The notes under the pieces: generated by a model | What the model saw: the letters and a program-made list of their open reading frames with translations, nothing else | Database searches by the model: none | What the model was told of the DNA's origin: nothing | NCBI GenBank assembly: GCA_963681505.1 | Contig: OY811989.1 | Coordinates: forward strand, 1,866,986-1,930,985 | Direction of reading: 5' to 3' | Source of the DNA: Eunapius fragilis | Taxonomy: Eukaryota > Porifera > Demospongiae > Spongillida > Spongillidae | Length of the DNA stretch: 64,000 nucleotides | Shown here: positions 33,903 through 58,166 of the stretch, in pieces | Layout: every line of letters begins with the position of its first letter | How positions within the stretch are numbered: the first letter of the stretch is position 1 | Position numbers and translations under genes: made by a program

Positions 33903-35438
33903 TCCTGCAGCTTCAGCAAGTAGCTCGACAGCTTTCCACACAGTGTTCCAAGATGTTAGTAATTGCTCGCAGACACCTAGCTACACAGGACAGAGGAAGA
34001 CTCGGTCAGAACCAAACATCTCTGAGGACCTCTAACATTCATCTTTTCTTCACAGAGAACAGGCAAGACTATTGTGCATATCATGTAGAGAGGGTGTGGC
34101 CATTAAATAAATGCAGGTGGCTCTAATATGCCTTAGTAATAACATAAGCCTCTGCCCCTCCCCCCCCCCCCCCCCCCCCATCCCAGCCCTCTGCCTCTAT
34201 CATTTAAAAAAAGGCTCATTTCTCCAATGTTCACTTTTTGCAGGGAATAATTTACTTTTTAAAAAATTGCATAGCAAAAGTCTAAGTTGATTAGCAACTC
34301 AGTTCAGTTGCATAGCAATGTGTCTGATGAAATTATTGCAACTTTGTGGAAACCATATATTAATCAGCGTGTCTTTGTTTGTACCGTACATACACTCTCT
34401 TCACGTAGCATGTGTCTGTAAGCGTGGGTGGATCGATACTGTGATGGCGTATTCGAAAAACATTAAAACTTCACATCACAGTTTTCTGCTACAAATTGTT
34501 TCCAACCTTATAAAAACTGCATCGCAAAATGCGATGCGATACCGGTTAATTATTCCCTGTGTTGCTTCAAACATGTGCAGCATCACACGTGTGTGTGTAC
34601 TCTTTTATCCGTTCATACAGTATTGGTAACTGCTATGACTGGTTATAAATAACTGCTGTGACTGGTTATAAATAACTTTGTATCATGTTTCAAAATCAGT
34701 GACTTAACTGCTGGTATTTATTATTAATGGTTATGGCTACTAGGTGGGTCACACAAATCATTGTAGTGTGTAGCTATTCCTCTATACTGTCCGTGTGTAT
34801 GCTGTTCCATGGACAAGGGCAGTCCTATCATTTGCACCATTCAGAGTTGCAGACGACTGCTACTTCCTGTTCTCCTCCCTGCTGTCTGGTCCCAACACCT
34901 GGTTTGTCTCTAATGATGCACTAGGAGACCATCTGGCAGCACTGCCTCCTCCCCTTCAGGTGTGCCCATGGGCTGGGGAAGAGATAAAGAGCGTGTCCAT
35001 AAGCTGGGGAAGAGGAAGTGGGTGTTATCATGGTCTGGAGGAGAGGGAGGGTGCGGCCATGGGCTGGGGAAGAGGGAGGGTGTGTCCATGGGCTGGGGAA
35101 GAGATAGAGAGGTGTGGCCATGGGCTGGGGAAGTGGGAGTGGGTATGCTTCATGGGCTGGGGAAGAGGGATAGGGTGTGTGCTCACAACGCTCTTAACGT
35201 ACGCAGACTATCTTTCAGAAGTGGAAGAGAAGCAGACAGGTTGAGGTCACAGTCAACCCCATCAAGGTATGTCCCTGTGTGGTCTGGCCAATGTCTCTCC
35301 CCTCTGTACATGCACGCGTCTTGTGACCCTCTGCAGTTCCATTATCCCGAGAGCTACGACAAAGTGGTCCAATGGACTCAGAGCAACTGGCACCTCCCCC
35401 TCAGCAATGGTGACTGGCTATGTGCTAGAAAGGTGTAG
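32232..35438 (+). CDS. PRORP: PRORP, protein-only RNase P (mitochondrial 5' tRNA processing)
   Basis: PRORP cleaves 5' leaders from mitochondrial precursor tRNAs. ATG 32232 opens a targeting-like peptide (MAATISRYIRLWNSL) and PPR helices (LYNSLVLYKCKVGDVQGARDIF). Exons: 32232-32895, 33119-33365 (zinc site CGGCG; nuclease motif VVDGLNIAHID), 33911-34062, 34845-34959 (DDCYFLFSSLL, WFVSNDALGDH), 35219-35266 and 35337-35438 (tail WLCARKV). Phases agree. Intron 3 begins GC rather than GT (34063). Near 32640-32660 the frame must shift by one base (before ALWMLLEGAV), close to an A7 run. That is an assembly error or a disabling indel. Total is about 442 codons, shorter than vertebrate PRORP. It starts 219 bp after the PAN3 stop on the same strand. 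Confidence 0.9.
33586..33834. mobile_element. MITE family 2, diverged copy in PRORP intron
   Basis: 249 bp with GGAACAGTGCCCAACGTAATCACCCTT at the left and a matching inverted end (TTGGGCATTGTCCC) at the right. Its length equals that of the copy at 6298. An AC microsatellite (33843-33899) follows directly and ends at the acceptor of exon 33911. Confidence 0.7.
34965..35180. repeat. Minisatellite in PRORP intron
   Basis: Degenerate copies of CCATGGGCTGGGGAAGAG(G)GA with GTGTGTC or GTGCGGC joins. Confidence 0.75.
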
Positions 35439-35829
35439 GACTTCTGAGGAAGAGGGTTAACATCTCTTGAACGTCCTCTTGTAGAGAGTTAACATCCCAC
35501 GAATCTAGCTTGAATCATCTCCTGTAATTATATTTATTTACACTCTTCACATTGATCCATGGGCGGAACCATATTTCGATTTAGTCCAATCATAGAGCCC
35601 CACCAGAGAGTGGCTAGAAGTAATCACGATTGCTGTTTACCTCAGTAATGGCTACCAACATAACAATTTGTATAACAATTACTATAATACAGCCAGCCAT
35701 TACTAGCTAGTGTACCACGTGGTTGCCATGGACACCTCCAAAGGGCCTCAATTATTGGTTGCCATGAACACCTCCAGAGGGGGTTAATTATGGGTTGTCA
35801 CTAACATCTCTAGAGGGGGTTAATGTGCA

Positions 35830-36132
35830 AGGTGGTACCTATTGGGATGTCAATGAGGGTGACATCAGCAGGTGGTACCATTTGGGAGGATGAGGGTGAC
35901 ATCAGCAGGTGGTACCTATTGGGATGATGAGGGTGACGTCAGCAGGTGGTACCTATTGGGATGAGGGTGACGTCAGCAGGTGGTACCTATTGGGATGATG
36001 AGGGTGACGTCAGCAGGTGGTACCTATTGGGATGATGAGGGTGACGTCAGCAGGTGGTACCTATTGGGATGATGAGGGTGATGTCAGCAGGTGGTACCTA
36101 TTAAATAGGGAGGATGAGGGTGACGTCAGCTG
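35830..36132. repeat. 37-bp minisatellite carrying CRE octamers
   Basis: About eight copies of GGGATGATGAGGGTGACGTC plus AGCAGGTGGTACCTATT. Five units contain the exact cAMP-response element TGACGTCA (35934, 35968, 36005, 36042, 36121); others have TGACATCA or TGATGTCA. It sits between the converging 3' ends of PRORP and MFSD8. Bases 36133-36694 hold no other gene I can support. Confidence 0.8.
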
Positions 36133-36694
36133 TTGTGTGTATTTCTTACATAGTGGTATCAGTCATTAATCATCAACAAACCACACCTCCCAGTCTTTGG
36201 GTATTTCTGATTCAGTTATATGACAGGCCCTGGAAGTTAATTCTTTTCAACTGCACAGTTTTCATCTAACACATACATGTACTTTTATTACAAACAGGTT
36301 TCAACATGCCCATGCAGCCAAACTTGAAGGACCATGACTCCCAGCATCATACCTCAGGGGTTGAGGGCATACATGTGGTGTGTAAGAAGGGTATCTGCTG
36401 TCTGGGCACGCCATGCTTTGTGTTACCAGCAGGTAAAAACGATGCACATATGTACGACTAGCTCAGTGACGTGAACGTATTGCAGTTTGAAGTTGCAAGT
36501 CTGAATATAATTGTCCCCCTTTTCATTTCATATCAATGCTTGGTTGGTAAATACATAACCATATGCACCAGCAGGTGGATATAAAGACACAGAGCTCTAC
36601 ATGTCACACCTCCAAGATTGGACGTGATAATAATAAATGGCATAACATAAACAAAAAGCCCCTCCCCCCAAAAACAACGACAGAGATGATGGTC

Positions 36695-37993
36695 TCAGCA
36701 TCCTCTTCTGGTCCCATACGGTACCAGTCTTGAACACGACATGAGGACGATGACAATACTGATGGCCATAAGGCCTGTGATGACAGGGAAGGTGATCAGT
36801 GGTCCAGTGCGGTCGTACAGGAATGTCACAAAAATTGGGCCGACAGTCCTGGCAGCACTACCAGAGGCGTTGAGCCACCCGGTCATCGTACCCTGTGTGT
36901 GTGTGTGTATGTGTGTCGTGTGTATGTGCACAAACAGGAACAAGGAAAGCAGAATGAGATATATCATACTGCTCCTTACCTCACTACCACTTGCACCCAC
37001 CCACCCCCTCACCCACGCCCCTCCCAGTCCCTCCCTTACCTGCGGGAAGTGGCCCATGATCTTGGAGAAGATGGAGTAACACATGGCGTTGGCTACCGAA
37101 TACCCAGCCGCCATTAGCACCAGGGACACCACGTATTGCACCAGGTACACCCTGTTCTGGCTCACACACCAGGTCTGGGATGGATAGTGGCAACCAACCA
37201 GCTCATTATACGAGGATATGTTGAAGTCTGCAATACTACTGTTGCCCAGCCCAGTTGTGTTTAGAGCGTCGTAAACTCCTGTGAGGGTGGAGGGGTGGAA
37301 GGGAGAGTGTGTGTGGAGGGTGTGGGGTGTAGGGTTGGAGGTGAGTGTGGGGTGGAGGGTGGGTGGGAGGGTGAGTGTGGGGTGGAGGGTGGGTGTGGGG
37401 GTGGAGGGTGGGAGGGTGAGTGTGGGGTGGAGGGGTGGGAGGGTGAGTGTGGGGTATAGAGGTGGGAGGGAGTGTGGGTGGAGGGTGGGAGGGAGACAGC
37501 AGCTGTTACTTCACAGAACAGCAGACCACACCCATTGCCATGCAGTAACGAGGACGATGCCCCGCCCCCTGACCTGAGGGGGTGACATTGAGAGGTTCGT
37601 TTCCCATCGGGATGAGGACAAAGAAGGCGAAGGTGATGATGAAAAGGCCACACATGAAGAGAACCCTCTCGTCAAAACTGGGGTGGGGATGGGGAGGAGT
37701 TGATACACTTGAAAGACATGCGCGGTCCTAACAAACAGACGAGCATTGGTAGCTGAATACACTGCAAAGGTGGGGGCTTATTAAGACCTGGTTATTTGTG
37801 GGCTAATGGAAGGGTCAATGACCGCTGATGATATTTAATATTAATGTCACACTGGTGCACACAACAGGACAAACAACCTGCAGTATAGGAGGCTGGAAAA
37901 TGTGGGCTATGTGTTTTTGCACCAAGTTAGTACGCACATGGACTATAACTGTATGTACTACTACATCAGTCTTGATTATCTAATGACGACATC

Positions 37994-38048
<55 letters not shown>

Positions 38049-41000
38049 GGGTCACATTCAATATCTATGGTGTCATTATTTCTGCTCAATAAAAGACATT
38101 CATGCTTTCATAAACAACAAATTGGGCCATCAGTTAATTGGGTCAGCTGTGTTGTACTGTTAGTTAATAGGGTCGATATGTTGCACTTTTGTGACTGTTC
38201 TTGTTCACACAAAGAAGAGCATTCAACAAAAATTAAACAAAGCAAACCACTTTTCACTTTTTAAAAAGAGGCAAAGCCCCCTAGCTGATCAAAGCCCCCC
38301 TAGCTGATCAAAGCCCCCCTAGCTGCTCAAAGTCCCCTAGCTGTTCAAAGCCCCCCCAGCTGCTCAAAGCCCCCTAGCTGCTCAAAGCCCCCTAGCTGCT
38401 CAAAGCCCCCTAGCTGCTCAAAGCCTCCCCCCTAGCTGCTCAAAGCCCCCTAGCTGATCAAAGCCCCCCCAGCTGCTCAAAGCCCCTAGCTGCTCAAAAC
38501 CCCCTAGCTGCTCAAAGCCTCCCCCGCCTAGCTGCTCAAAGCCCCCTAGCTGCTCAAAGCCCCCTAGCTGCTCAAAGCCCCCTAGCTGCTCAAAGCCCCC
38601 TAGCTGATCAAAGCCCCCCCCAGCTGCTCAAAGCCCCTAGCTGCTCAAAACCCCCTAGCTGCTCAAAGCCTCCCCCGCCTAGCTGCTCAAAGCCCCCTAG
38701 CTGCTCAAAGCCCCCTAGCTGCTCAAAGCCCCCTAGCTGCTCAAAGCCCCCTAGCTGATCAAAGCCCCCCCAGCTGCTCAAAGCCCCTAGCTGCTCAAAG
38801 CCCCCTAGCTGCTCAAAGCCTCCCCCACCTAGCTGCTCAAAGCCCCCTAGCTGCTCAAAGCCCCCTAGCTGCTCAAAGCCCCCTAGCTGCTCAAAGCCTC
38901 CCCCGCCTAGCTGCTCAAAGCCCCCTAGCTGCTCAAAGCCCCCTAGCTGCTCAAAGCCTCCCCCCCCAACTGTTCAAAGCCCCCCTAGCTGCTCAAAGCC
39001 CACCCCCTAGCTGCTCAAAGCCCCCCTAGCTGCTCAAAGCCCCCTAGCTGCTCAAAGCCCCCTAGCTGCTCAAAGCCCCCTAGCTGCTCAAAGCCCCCTA
39101 GCTGCTCAAAGCCTCCCCCCCCAACTGTTCAAAGCCCCCCTAGCTGCTCAAAGCCCACCCCCTAGCTGCTCAAAGCCCCCCCCCCTAACTGTTCAAAGCC
39201 CCCCTAGCTGCTCAAAGCACCCCTAGCTATTCAAAGCCCCCCTAGCTGCTCAAAGCCTCCCCCCCAGCTGCTCAAAGCCCCCCTAGCTGTTCAAAGCCTC
39301 CTCCCCCCTAGACCACATGATTACATATACATATTTATATATGTTCACACGTGCACACAATAGGCAGTCATATATAAATGAACAGGCTTCTTTTTCCTTT
39401 GGCAACTTCACCCCAGTGCATACATAGGTAAAGAATCCACATGGGGGATGTGGAAGTGAGGGAGGGAAGGAGAGGAGGGAGGGGGGAAGGAGAGGAGGGA
39501 GGAGGGAGGGGGAGGAGGGAAGGGGAGGAGGGAAGAGGGAGGAGGAAAGGGGAGGAGGGGAGGAGAAGAGGGAAGGAGAGGAGGGAGAAGAGACAAAGGA
39601 AACAAGGGGAGTTCTGCCTGTAAGGGCTTACAGCCTCTTTGAGTTTCCAATCTTGATCCCAATAAACGTGGTCACAGAGATGGCAGCCATGGCGACAAAC
39701 ATGATGTTGTTGTATAGGACCGCATGGTTCTTGCTCCAGGAGAACTCGTCCAGTGACAGGGGGGACACGATCCTGCAGGGACTGGGGATGAGGGCACGCC
39801 CCCATTTGGGCAAACACTCCCGCGACTCACGTCTCGTATACTGTGAATACGAAGAAGACCACAAAGCACAGGAAGAGGGTTATTACAACGGCCAGACGGT
39901 CGTAAGGAGGGGGAGGAGCCTGTGAAAGTGACAGATCTTTTTCTATGGAAGGGGAGGAGAGGGAGAGATGGAAGGGGAGGGAAGGGAGAGATGGAAGGGG
40001 AGGGAAGGAAGAGATGGAAAGTCTGACGGGATAACTGACGCATGTGTGTGTATTAGGGTGTGGCATTGTAGAGGAGGGCACCATATGGGGTCCTGACATG
40101 TGTGCGCAGATGTTTGTCATTGACCCATCGCTAAGCAACCTGAAATGTGTATGTACACACGATTCATATGCACAGTCACACCCGATAGCTGGTGCCTAAT
40201 CACATGTGCAAACAAGCTGGTGATATTCAACAGGGAGCTGTATGTCCTGAATCATCTGGCTAAAAGCTGTGATAATTTTTGACACATGGTTGCAAGCATA
40301 TCTGTTATCACTAAAAGTCGGCGTTGTGCTAATAATCATTTAATAACCAATGGTCCCCATGTGCTCACTTAAATAACGTAAAACAGATGCCCTCTATGGT
40401 GGTGTTTATCTGACATAACCACTCCCACCAACACTGATCACATCCCCTTCACCAGCACTGATCACATCACACCCTCACCAGCACTGATCACCACATCACA
40501 CCCTAACCAGCAGTGATCACCACATCACACCCTAACCAGCACTGATCACCACATCACACCCTCACCAGCAGTGATCTTAACCATTCTCTTCTCAGTGGGG
40601 CTAGCATTGACCACCACTGTGGTTACAGGGTTGGGTTGAGCCTTGATGTTCTGAACAAAGAATAGCAGTACTATGTTGATGATACCCAGCAGAACGTTTA
40701 GGTAGCCAGGCCCTGTGTATATGTTGAAAGTGAACCTGATTTTTGGAATGGTATAGCCGTCAGAGCCAAGAGGAACAAAGGCCAATCCCAGGGCTGTGAG
40801 GAGAGACATGATAAAAAAAAGACTTTTATGTTGTCCCAGGAAGCCTCACACACCCTCCTCCCCCTCCCTTTTCATGTCCATAGCAATAATACTATGCCCA
40901 CCCATAATAATAATAATATCACACCTCCTCCCCACGTCTACACTTGCCCCTCCTCCTCCCCCCCATGCCTACCTGGTCCTACAATGAAGCCAAGGGCTTG

Positions 41001-41097
41001 GGCAGCACTGATGCTGGCCATAGCAGAGGTCCTCTCTGCTACAGTCGTGGCATAGGACACATATGCACGGGTGGTGGCTGCATTGCCTGTGGGTGTG

Positions 41098-41133
<36 letters not shown>

Positions 41134-41276
41134 GAGTGTGCGTGTGTGTGTGTGTGTGTGTTGAGTGTGCGTGTGTATGTGTGTGTGTGTTGAGTGTGTG
41201 TTGTGTATGTTTGTGTACAATGAGTGATCATGTGATGATCCTGCTAACAACACAACAGTCACTTTAACTCACACAA

Positions 41277-41349
<73 letters not shown>

Positions 41350-42147
41350 AACTGGTTATAGCCCACCTGCTCCAAATCCCACAAAGAACCTTGAGGCCAA
41401 GAGGATGTAGCCAGCCATATAGCTGGGGAAGGCCCCCGCATACGCATACAGCAGGTTGAACACCAGGTTGATGAAGAGGGACACCATCAAGGGCTCCCTG
41501 GTAGGGCGGCGGTCCGACCAGAACCCGAAGAAGGGTGAAGCCAAGAGCTGGCCGAGACTGTAGGCTGCGACCACGCCCCCCAGGAACGTTGCGGTCGCCG
41601 AGGGGTCCATTTCGAGGAGGTAGGGATATAAGGCCGAGATGGCAATGGAGAAGGCTGGGCACGAGGTGGAGGATGCTTAAACCTCTCACGCCCCCCCTCC
41701 TCCTCCCCTTCCCATCCCCCCCCCCCCCTCTCCCCCCTCTCACGCCCTGCGTCTCTATGAAAACAGAGGTGGTGGTAATGGCCGCGGTCTGTACAGCGGC
41801 TAACGAACCGGCCAGCTAGTTCGCACACGTTAACACTGCACCTTTCGCGCCACATTTGCTAGTCACTTACTGATTGAACTGAGAAACATTGTGAAGTACA
41901 TGATATAGATGGAGATCCATCGCCTCCTTTTCACCGCTCTAGCCGCTTCCAACGTGAGAAGTTCATCATCACTCTCGGCCCTATTTTGGTGGGGTTTAAT
42001 TTTTTCCAGCCACGCCCAGCTCAAGAGCCCTATTTACCGTTCGCTGTCACCAACCCTCGCATTCAACAGAGGCTTCTTGTCTACACCGTCATCGTACCCG
42101 GGCGAATCTTCCCCCGAATCGGCGGAATCACTGTCCTTCTCCGACAT
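36695..42147 (-). CDS. MFSD8: MFSD8/CLN7-type lysosomal major facilitator protein
   Basis: MFSD8 is a 12-TM lysosomal transporter-like protein. Minus-strand exons, all phase-consistent: 42038-42147, 41871-41980, 41367-41654, 40973-41086, 40566-40793, 39831-39942, 39632-39772, 37574-37677, 37040-37278 and 36695-36892, giving 547 aa. An acidic cytosolic head (DSADSGEDS) precedes [16 protein letters not shown]. Family signatures include [66 protein letters not shown] and [17 protein letters not shown]. Exon 37040-37278 carries luminal NTT and NIS sequons. The order and spacing match the vertebrate protein (about 518 aa). Its promoter is shared with the divergent PI3K gene. Confidence 0.94.
37990..38044. 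repeat. GT microsatellite in MFSD8 intron
   Basis: (GT)n of about 50 bp within the 2-kb intron 37678-39631. Confidence 0.9.
38272..39308. repeat. 18-bp minisatellite in MFSD8 intron
   Basis: About 57 copies of AGCTGCTCAAAGCCCCCT. Variants GATC and GTTC for GCTC and extra-C units are themselves arranged in larger blocks; for example, the CTCCCCCGCCT landmark recurs. Confidence 0.92.
41098..41343. repeat. GT and CA microsatellites in MFSD8 intron
   Basis: (GT)n with GAGTGTGC interruptions at 41098-41210, and an uninterrupted (AC)n at 41273-41350. The two lie in opposite strand sense and could pair into a hairpin. Confidence 0.88.
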
Positions 42148-42261
42148 GATTTTGCAGGTTCAATGCTGTCACCGGTGATGTGCCGTATATCTCTTATTTA
42201 AGGTTATATATATTTTCGGTATTAGCCTCTGCGGTAAACACACAGTCGCGATCGGGGCAGT
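42148..42261. promoter_or_regulatory. Bidirectional promoter between MFSD8 (-) and PI3K (+)
   Basis: Only 114 bp separate the two start codons, so 5' UTRs and core promoters must overlap. A TATA-like TATATATAT lies at 42205-42213. No other binding site is assigned with confidence. Confidence 0.7.
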
Positions 42262-55891
<13,630 letters not shown>

Positions 55892-56199
55892 AAGAACGCT
55901 CACCCTTAAACAAGAGTAGAAGAACGCTCACTCTTTTTGTACATTGTTTTCTTTTTGTTGTTGCTGTTGTGTTTTTGTTTGGAGGACTGGACTACATGTA
56001 TTTTTAGCACCAAATTAATGTCACACCATGTTTTATATATTGTAGACGTTGTGTTCCTGCCCCCTGAACACTGTTGTACATTCAGAATGTGATGTGTGTT
56101 TTGTTCTATAATAATGTAATGATAAAAGTGTTTTGTGTACTTGTTGAGTTTTAGAGTGTGTGTGTGTGTGTAGTGTTAGGGTGCATGTAGTGTGATGGT

Positions 56200-57330
56200 G
56201 TGTGATGGTGTGTGTGTAGTGTTAGGGTGTGCAGAGCTGTTGGAGCCTGTCGCATGGCGAAAGGCCAGAAGTGACAAAGACTCCATTGCTTTTGTCCCCC
56301 AAGCACCATACCATGGGGACACAAGCCACCACAGCTCGGTAGCTCTGGCAGCCTGACCTGCTGCTAGTCCCACTTCAAGTGAAACATTGTAGTTAGGTGG
56401 TGATGTCACAGACAGGTCAGAGGCTGCTGGCTTAGTTAGGTACAAGTGTCTGCTGGGTGGGTGTGGCTATGGTCATGTGTGAGGTCATGTCCTGCCTCCA
56501 CCTTAACATTCAGGTGGGCCCTGCGACAGGTCTCAGCAAGTGTTTCCTACAAGTTTATCGCTTGCAGGTGTGTGCATGATGGCCAAGTGGATCAAGTACT
56601 CTCTCTCAGGACAGAGGGGACAGATTGACCTGAGGTGTCTAGGCCCAGCCACCACTTGATTGGCCACCTGGAACTCTGAGGGCTGGAGATGAAGGCCTAG
56701 CCCCTCGGAGGGGATGACAGACACCCAAGATGCAGCATGGGGGGGGGGGGGGGGGGGGGGGGGAGACCAAGAGAAGGCGTTCTAGGGAGAAGAGTTCTGA
56801 AATACATGTAGTGGATTTGAAAAGATGGTTGCCAATCTTTTTGGACAGAACCTTCTGATGGATGGGTGATGTCAACACCTCCTCCATGCTGGCTATCTCT
56901 GATGGAGGAACGAGGGAGTTAAATAACTCTACTGCATGTGTCAGGTGACGTTGGGTGAAATAACCAAAGCCAGAGGAGCTCAGAGAGGCAATGTATGCTG
57001 CTGGTGGACGCCAGCTGAGGGAGTGTATGCCCAGGCCACCCCTACATAAGCTGACCTCTGTCTGCTGCCAGGCCTGATCGGATGTGTCTGCTGGTGTGCA
57101 TTTGGAGAAGGCAGTACGGATATCGATGTCGTGATCAAAGGCCTCAAGGGGTGAGCATGGTGGGTGTATGGCTTGTGAGGGTGGTGTGCCTGGAGCATGG
57201 TGGGCGTATGGCTTGTGAGGATGGGGTGCCGGGAGCAGCATGGTGGGCCAGTTTGCAGAACCTCCCGCACATTGACAAAGGAGAGAAAAGGCTACACGAG
57301 GGTCATCCACACTTACTTCTTCTAGGGTAG
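56200..57330 (-). pseudogene. Retroelement remnant (region downstream of reverse transcriptase)
   Basis: The minus strand carries VSLCRGGLGIHSLSWRPPAA with preceding SDQAWQQTE (57000-57060), then a zinc-type CPLCPERE...HLAIMH (56550-56640) and, in another frame, WYGAWGTKAMESLSLLAF (56260-56330). These three blocks in this order are typical of the C-terminal half of invertebrate retroelement polyproteins. Frames are broken, and a G run (56739-56763) interrupts one. No complete reverse transcriptase is seen. Confidence 0.6.
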
Positions 57331-58166
57331 TGTTTGGGTGCGTATGTGTTTTTAATTGCATCATTATATGGTGCACGAATGTAATATAATTATTAATACA
57401 TTCCATACATAGACACATACACACATGCAATATTATACTGGTACTGATGTTTGCACACCAAGTCATGCTGGTGGAGGAGTGTTGCAGAGGTTCTCAAAGG
57501 TGTCAACCCAACATCAACTCATACAGACAGGTGAGCATGACGACAGAACTCTGCAAAGATGTTCGTGTCTGGTATGATCACCATGTACTGCAAGGTGCCC
57601 CAGGGGGATCCAAGGAGATGTATCTGGGCATTACATGGGCACATTAATCCACTGAGACCATACAGCCACCATTTACACTGCAGTGTTGAATTCAGCTGTG
57701 TTAAGATGCAAGCCCAGCCCCCTGCAGACAGGAAACTTAAAGCCACATAACCAGCATGGGGAACGAAAGCAGATAGAAGCCATGTTTTATTAGTTTGGAG
57801 ATGAGGTCATCAGGATGAGATGACCATCAAGCGTCTTTGACAAGATCTGGTTGGAGATAGGAGATAGGATAACTACTGTTGTGGGACACAAGGATATTGA
57901 ACTGAGGGATGGAATATAAACGAGCTAGCATTACCAAAGTCTGAGGAAGACAAGGGAAACAATAACCGAAGTAATTATGCTTCTTCTCAAGAACCCATAT
58001 TCAGATGGCTTCACTAATGCATGGCTTCAGTACTCCAGAACACAATTGGTAACCCACATCAGTGTAGAATATTGCTAGCAAGCCGCCACCCCCCCCCCCC
58101 CCTCCCCTCCCCCCCCCCCCTTACAGTATGTGCCCCCACTTGTTCTCAGATGGGGTGTTCAGGTTT
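57331..58166. other. Intergenic DNA, no gene seen
   Basis: No coding signature. A C-rich run lies at 58086-58122, just beyond the 3' end of the CARD gene. Confidence 0.5.
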
